A DNA stretch of 64,000 nucleotides, taken from Anoplopoma fimbria. Its lineage: Eukaryota; Chordata; Actinopteri; Perciformes; Anoplopomatidae. Under the pieces are notes generated by a model. The model did not search any database, was not told the DNA's origin, and saw only the letters and a program-made list of their open reading frames with translations. Where the stretch lies: assembly GCF_027596085.1 (NCBI RefSeq), contig NC_072460.1:7585512-7649511 (forward strand), given 5' to 3'. Position numbers and translations under genes: made by a program. Shown piece by piece: positions 58,517-64,000 of this stretch (position 1 is its first letter; every line of letters starts with the position of its first letter).

Positions 58517-61379
58517 CAGAAGCCACGCACTGCGGGCTGATGGTAGCAGTGAAACTGGATGTTGGCAGCGCTCCAGGTGGATGGAGGCTGAGTGACGCCT
58601 CGGCGCGCTGAAATATTGATTCAGAGGTCTGAAGCACCCGGGGGCCATGGGCTGAGCTCGGAAAACACACGCAGAAGAGTGTAAAACTTTAATCCCTGCA
58701 TCTGTGCACATTGTTGCACAGCTGTAAAGTCTGACCAAAGAAAGGATTGGTTGAGTGCCATTTTAAAACTGCGTTTACATAGCCACCGCGCATTCACATT
58801 AGCATTTCAAACATTATTCACGTTCTGACTCCAGCTGGATGAGATGAAGAGATTATCGTTCAAAAAGATATTGGTTGGCCACGATAATGGTCTCTACAAG
58901 TCCATGATAAAAATACAAATATAAATATTAAATTATGCAACGCCTGTTAGAATTTTGTGCTATATGCAGTCTCTCACTTTCTCTTTTTTTATTATGTTTT
59001 CACTATGCTTCGCTTTATGTTGAAGAAAAAGTAACAACATGCTAGCATACGTCCAATTATGTATAATTGTGGTTGTACTTTATGGTGCTGTTAGATTGCT
59101 ACTAACCTGTTAATACAGGTGAGCCCGGGAAAGCAAAACATTTTTGACCGCAGTGAAAATAGAGTTTCTGAAAGGCTTGACAAAACATATATGGATTGCA
59201 GAAGAATATTTATTTAGAATGGAAATGATTACGTCTATCTTTTCACATGACACGAAACAAAGAGAAGAGGACTGTGTCACCTGCTGTGCGTGTGTTTGAG
59301 AGAAGAGAGAGGGAGAGGGGAAGAGAAGGGGAAGCCGGTACTCTGTTGCATGAAATGTTAATCATATTCAACCTCATGAATGTAGCTTCAAACTATCCGG
59401 TACAGGCCCTAGTAATTACTAATCTATCCCTATTTCTAGTAGGAAAGATGTCTGCCCTTGTTAGGAAAAAGAATGCAAATGTGCCAATTTGGCGATTCCT
59501 TGGTTTAAAAGTCCCAGTGGAATGAAAAATACACTTTTTTTTATCCTGTGTCCATGTTTTAATTGTTTGTTTATCTCTTAATATATTCCAAAATATATGA
59601 AAAAAAAAATCAAACCCCAGTCTTTTCTCTTCTGTAAAATGGTTTCAGATGTTCGATGACTCATCCTAAACCCAGTGGGGTTTACCAAAAATCAACCAAA
59701 CAAATGAGGCTTTCATCATCTCATCTTAATCTGCATCTCAACATTTGAAGATTGTAGTAGCGAACGGAGCAATATGGAGAAATTGGAAGAGAGGTGTGTT
59801 GGGATAGCCGTGGGCAAAACCCTTACATTTCCAAAATAATGTTCCTGAGGTCTAATTCATTCAAGTGAAATTTTGCCAATTTCGCTGTGTCACTACAGCG
59901 CGACAGCATAGCAGATTAACGTCCACCAGATGATGCAAATGACCGCAGAGTTTTGCCAGCAGGTGAGCCGGGGGCTCGGGCGCTTTGCCTGGCACTCTGG
60001 AAAGTTTCTCAGCAGCGACTATGTTGTCTTTAACAACGATTTCAAGGTAAACAATAAAACTATGGCGTTCTTATTACAAAGCAATACACCAGGAATATGC
60101 TCTTGCATGTATGTGATTAGCCAATGATGAGATTGCTTTGCGTTGAAGCAAAAGTGGAGCCTGGTTCCACTTTTACTGTTTATTTCCCAGGTGACCTTGC
60201 AGTTTATTTTCTGGACAGCCATGCTGCACTGCCGGACTGGATTCATTCCATGAATGAGAGAACTGCGTTGTGTCATGCAGGGCTAATCTCTGAACCTGTT
60301 TGCTATCAGTCTGAAGACCGGTTAGCCTCGTGGCTCAAGGAGCTATATTTCAAGGGTTTCTGTGTAACCAGCAGATAACCGGGCCAAGACATCCTTTTCC
60401 AAGTGCTGCACATTGATTACAGTCTGATTTGTAACTCGAAATGGGAGACTGGAGTTGGACTTTAGAGACGACGTCTACAACCAGATGGTTTCACAAGTAG
60501 CCAGTTTACAATTTTAAACCAATAAAAAGCAAAATCATCAACCTGCATTCAACCAAAGTCTTGTCCAACGTGATCGATCAATACTACAGAGGCTTCAACG
60601 CTTAGGATACCAAAAGAAAGCAGAAAATAGTGACGCAAAACAAGGTTCAAATATCAATGATTGCTATTTTCTTCATGATAAATGACTTTGACTATTAAAG
60701 ATTATCAGAATTGACAATTATATGAATGGGGTGGAGCCAGGAATCTCATAACCAGGACACCAAAAAAATTATCTGCATGTTTTGAAAGAAGAGAAAATAT
60801 GCTATTTGAGATTTGACTCAATTCTTTAAGGAGCAGCTGACCCACCTTCCAAATGAATTCAGTCTGGAGTTTTTGCTTCCCACTGTGTAAACGCTGTTTC
60901 AGTTCACCCAGAAGATATACTTATGAAGAAAACAATTCAAATTGTGATGAAATCACTGTATCTTCCAGCAGGGCTGGGAGATACAGTGAATTAGACAGCG
61001 TGTGTTCATGTGCGTATGTGTGTATTCCCCTGAGTCTTCTTGTTGCTGCGTGGAGCCATGTGCATGTACGGAGCCCTTGAGTGGAAAATATCCACCAAAG
61101 TGTGTGCATACATGAGCGTGGGGCCCCGGTGATTGACACGATCGCACTAGGAGGGCTGTGAGCTGGGCTCTCTGTGTCTTTCAGTGGGAGAGCCAGTGTG
61201 TGCCTTTGATTCATTTTTTAATATGCCCCTGCAGCTCAAGCACCATGGTGCCCGTTTCTCTGCCTGTTTTTTTTTTTTTCCTCTCTCTTTTCTCTCATTG
61301 AAGTTATATCTTTTTTTCAAAGTCAATTCACAAACCACTCCTTTCCTCCTCCTCTTCCTTGTTTCTGCATCTAAACCAA
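58515..61379. other. Non-coding stretch, nothing firm
   Basis: No gene supported. A frame at 59930-60127 passes through CCAGCAGGTGAGCC, which looks like a splice donor (59954-59967), but there is no matching acceptor or protein family. A frame at 60124-60378 is also open without recognisable domains. Confidence 0.45.
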
Positions 61380-62100
61380 CTGTGTACTCTGTGCTAGCCC
61401 GGGAAGTGCTTCGCGCCCCATGTGAGATGCGTTCATTTCAAACTGAATAGCGAGGTCCTCCAAGTCTTGCTCCTGGAGTGCTGGAGCTCGTATACGCCCC
61501 CGCAGGAGACGCAGTATGTAAATGACGGGGAGCTCAGAGTTGGCAGGAGTCGTCGCAAAGACAGCTTCATTTGCAGGCGAGACGGAGGCACAGGGCCGCC
61601 GCGTTCGTATCCCTCCATCTCCTCTGAGACGCCAGAGACGGAGTGGGAGGAAGAGGGAGGCAGCCAGCCCCGCCATGTCCCGCTCATCCTACTTCTCCTC
61701 TCATCGCCCTTCCTCCCATCCTTTTTTCTTCTCCCCGTGTCTTACGCCTACGCCGGTAGCATGCTGTCTCCTCCTGCACCAGCTCCGCACTGTCTTCTCT
61801 GCGTGTAAACAAATGTGCACATTCACAGTACGTTAAAAGGAGCTGTACTGTATGTAGACGCCATGCAGCGCCATGCTGACGGGCACATCACGCCAGCTCT
61901 GCTTCATCACAGTGACACTGACGTCCCTCAACTTCTGCCAGTTTCAACCCCCACCCTGCACCCACTTGAGGCGATGTGGTACCCAGCGTGGCCGGTCGCT
62001 CCCTCCCCCTTCCTTGCTGGGTGCTGTGCAGCCATATTGCCTTGGTAGAGCTCCTGCCTCTGCCAGCTCCTCTCCCCCCAGGGGGACACTGCTAGATCTA
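61380..62100 (+). other. CpG-richer tract, possible first exon or promoter
   Basis: Compared with neighbouring DNA this interval is GC-richer and contains many CpGs, for example 'gggccgccgcgttcgtatcc' and 'cgcctacgccggtagc'. Overlapping frames of 88-128 codons are open on both strands. That is expected of GC-rich sequence, so it does not identify a product. GCCCCGCCATGTCC at 61667-61680 is a good Kozak-like start, but its frame reads MSRSSYFSSHRPSSH and continues into low-complexity sequence. No TATA box or initiator is assigned. It could equally be a GC-rich non-coding island. Confidence 0.25.
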
Positions 62101-63117
62101 TGCTCCAACCTTTGTTTCAGAATTACGTGTTGTAACTGAGCTGAAGCTCTTTTTTTTTTTTCTTTCCTTTGTGAAATCTTTTTTTCTCTATTCTCTTCCC
62201 TGTTCTGGGTTAACTTTGATCACGGCGACAGTCGTGTCACAATAGAAATCCTACTCAGGCTGGCCCTGCTTTAGCAGTAGGAAGCGTGAGTTGGGGAAGG
62301 CTGTTACCGCTCCTACCTTGTAAGTTGACTAATCCCAGTGAGAAAATGTGGTCTTCATATTTCTCATCACTGCAGTTTGTTTTTTTTGCCTCAGACTAGC
62401 AGCCATGAGTCACCCACAGGTGCCCACAGTCTTTATGAAATCATGCCCACACAGGCCCTGATGAAAGCTGCCCACTGCCAGAGGCTTCCTATTCACTTTG
62501 TCATGTTCTGTGAGGGCACGCCCCTGCCACCGTCCGCAAAGCTTCAGCTGTGGAGCTCTTCAAACACTTATGCTCACATCCTTGACTTGCTTTGAGCTGT
62601 TGTGGTAATGATTCACGAGGCAGGGAGCCAGGACGCCTTCGCAGCAGGCAGGTCCTGAGCGGTCCATACAAGCTCTGGACTGTTTTCTGTTTTGATTTGC
62701 TTTATTTGGGCCCAAAGAGAACAATCTGGTGAACCACAGGACAGCTACACCGAGAAAAACTAAATGTTACTCTCCAACTTCATTTATATTTGGTCACTCC
62801 ACACTCTCAACAAATGATTCTGGGTTAAAAGTTACCAAAGTTAAAGCTTTTTGTCTTCCTTTGAGCGTTTCCAACTGGTGGTCTCGCTGAGACAGAAACA
62901 ACTGACATGTTGTGGAAGGCGACTCGTGCGTCTGGTTGATTATGGCACTAACATTTTTCAACTGCGCTGTCTCGGCCGTCTCAACAGTCACGGCCTATGT
63001 TATCAAGAGAAATTAGAGACATCAACATGCTGCTTTTGGATTTTTAATCATTACAGTGATTACAGACCTAGCCAGCTTTAAAGGAACAATGTTGTTCATT
63101 ATTTCATTATCTTCTTC
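62101..63117. other. Non-coding stretch, one splice-acceptor-like site
   Basis: A T-rich run ending GCCTCAG at 62395 precedes a sequence that stays open to 62595 in one frame. No protein family is recognised and the evidence is too thin for an exon call. Confidence 0.4.
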
Positions 63118-63360
63118 CTCGATCACCAGGGGATATGGTGGTTCACTTTTCCACTGTCTTTATATTTTAACCTGTTCTCATCCTGGATATATCCTTTAAA
63201 ACACATTTTGTAAACCGTTCTGTCTGCTTCTCTCTGAAATCACTTTTTGTATTTGTCCTAAAATTGATAACATTCATTCAGCCAGTGCAGTTAGTGACAG
63301 TTTGGGCTGCTCAACAGAGAAGCAGGTGGCGGGGCTTAGTAAATTGAAAGGGGTACTGTG
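63118..63360 (+). repeat. Family Y repeat, copy 3
   Basis: Shows 'gatatggtggttcactttt', 'ctttatattttaacctgttc', 'tttgtaaaccgttctgtctg', 'gcagttagtgacagtttggg' and 'gcaggtggcggggcttag', in the order of copies 1 and 2. No X module precedes it. Confidence 0.75.
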
Positions 63361-63799
63361 GGAGAAAATCAAGATTTTTGCTGCCACTGGCTCTGACATA
63401 AATTCAGATTTGGTCCATTCATCTGAGAGCGATCCATCAAGGCTATATTCAAAGAACACTTTTTTGGCAATACTTTTGACACAAAATTAACAAAGCATTA
63501 TTTCTCCTTGGGAGCACACCAATGAGTAAGTGAGTGAGTCACTTTCATGAATTGTGGTTTCCTTAGACAGCCAAAAGTTAGTCCCTCTGTGTTAAACTGA
63601 CAGCTGGGTGTCATCTCAGCTCAGTTCACCTGAAGGAATTTGCCTGCAGTGCTGCATGAATAGAAGAGAACCTTTTTTCTAGAGTCTGCTAGAAAATGAC
63701 ATTCCCTTACAACTAAACCGCATTCTTTATTAGGTTTGAGGGAAACACATTTTGTTGCGGATTGCGGTTGCAGTTTTAAACACATGCTTCATTTTGTAA
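63361..63799. other. Non-coding stretch, nothing recognised
   Basis: Short spacer between Y copy 3 and the W copy. It contains 'gagtaagtgagtgagtcac', a small local duplication. Confidence 0.5.
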
Positions 63800-64000
63800 A
63801 TTGAAATAATACTAAATTACTTGGTTATGATCAATAAAAGCGTCATGGTTTGGCTTAAAATAAGTATATTTGTTCTGAATTGAAGTCACAGACGTCTGTT
63901 TTCACAGGTACAAACAGCGGTATCCTGGGTGAAAGTCGTGTGTTGACCAAACCATCCATCCCAGCGTCATCCTTATGTGGACTTCTGCAAACTATGATTT
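63800..64000 (+). repeat. Family W interspersed repeat, copy 4, cut by window end
   Basis: Ordered blocks 'gtcatggtttggcttaaaat', 'ggtatcctgggtgaaagtc' and 'gtgttgaccaaaccatccat', matching W copies 1 and 2. It continues beyond the window. Confidence 0.6.

Noticed and set aside
59930..60378. Two adjacent open frames with a donor-like CAGGTGAGCC
   Set aside because: No matching acceptor, no recognisable protein, and different frames. Treated as chance.
61422..61836. Long overlapping frames in the CpG-rich tract, one with a hydrophobic signal-like run
   Set aside because: GC-rich DNA gives long frames on both strands. The hydrophobic run comes from a TC-rich tract and no mature domain follows.
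62338..62595. 85-codon frame following a T-rich run and GCCTCAG
   Set aside because: Could be a last exon by layout, but nothing in the peptide is recognisable and no poly-A signal is convincingly placed.

Overview
The window looks like AT-rich, repeat-dense, non-coding nuclear DNA of a ray-finned fish, most likely a percomorph teleost. The basis is the interspersed-repeat content: tRNA-derived SINEs with a teleost-type tail, decayed non-LTR retrotransposons, a Tc1-like relic, hAT-type relics, a solo LTR, and several short repeat families I recognise from fish genomes. Long TG/CA, TA and ATCT microsatellites fit a vertebrate. Nothing looks prokaryotic, organellar or viral-episomal, and I see no operons, ribosome binding sites, CRISPR arrays or rRNA. 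No complete protein-coding gene is visible. The window is probably intergenic or lies inside one or more very large introns. The single best host-gene exon candidate is 102 bp at 24118-24219 (+). A CpG-richer tract at 61.38-62.10 kb could hold a first exon or promoter, but that is weak.

Layout. 0-9 kb: mostly unannotated, with a compound TA/TG microsatellite (3.2 kb), a ~101 bp TG array (5.3 kb), one copy of a ~350 bp family I call R1, and a Tc1-like deletion relic running into a TA array. 9-16 kb: a decayed ~42 bp minisatellite, a broken LINE on the minus strand (10.5-11.6 kb), a second R1 copy, a first copy of family W, and a second broken LINE (15.3-15.5 kb). Both LINEs carry the same kind of retroelement 3' end. 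20-29 kb: families Z and W, the exon candidate, a broken LINE of another type (25.0-26.05 kb) split by an LTR-like fragment, and a duplicated ~200-350 bp unit whose second copy is split by hAT-type DNA. 29-43 kb: four more R1 copies or fragments and a 563 bp solo LTR with a perfect 5 bp target-site duplication. 46-52 kb: further R1 copies, a 241 bp hAT MITE with a perfect 8 bp target-site duplication, a LINE C-terminal fragment with an internal deletion, and a near-complete tRNA-type SINE with a (TGTAA)n tail. 53.7-57.9 kb: a large imperfect palindrome made of two opposed copies of a composite repeat X-Y. One 271 bp tract in it is 270/271 identical while its flanks are only about 80% similar. 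58-64 kb: a TG array, the CpG-richer tract, another Y copy, and a W copy running off the end.

How the parts relate. There is no pathway here. The functional logic is that of transposons: autonomous LINE and DNA-transposon remnants beside non-autonomous families (SINEs, MITEs, R1, W, X/Y). I found no convincing new molecular system. The most unusual signal is the highly identical inverted tract at 53678-53948 / 57369-57639, which suggests recent gene conversion or recent duplication. All family assignments are from recognition of motifs and ends, not database searches.
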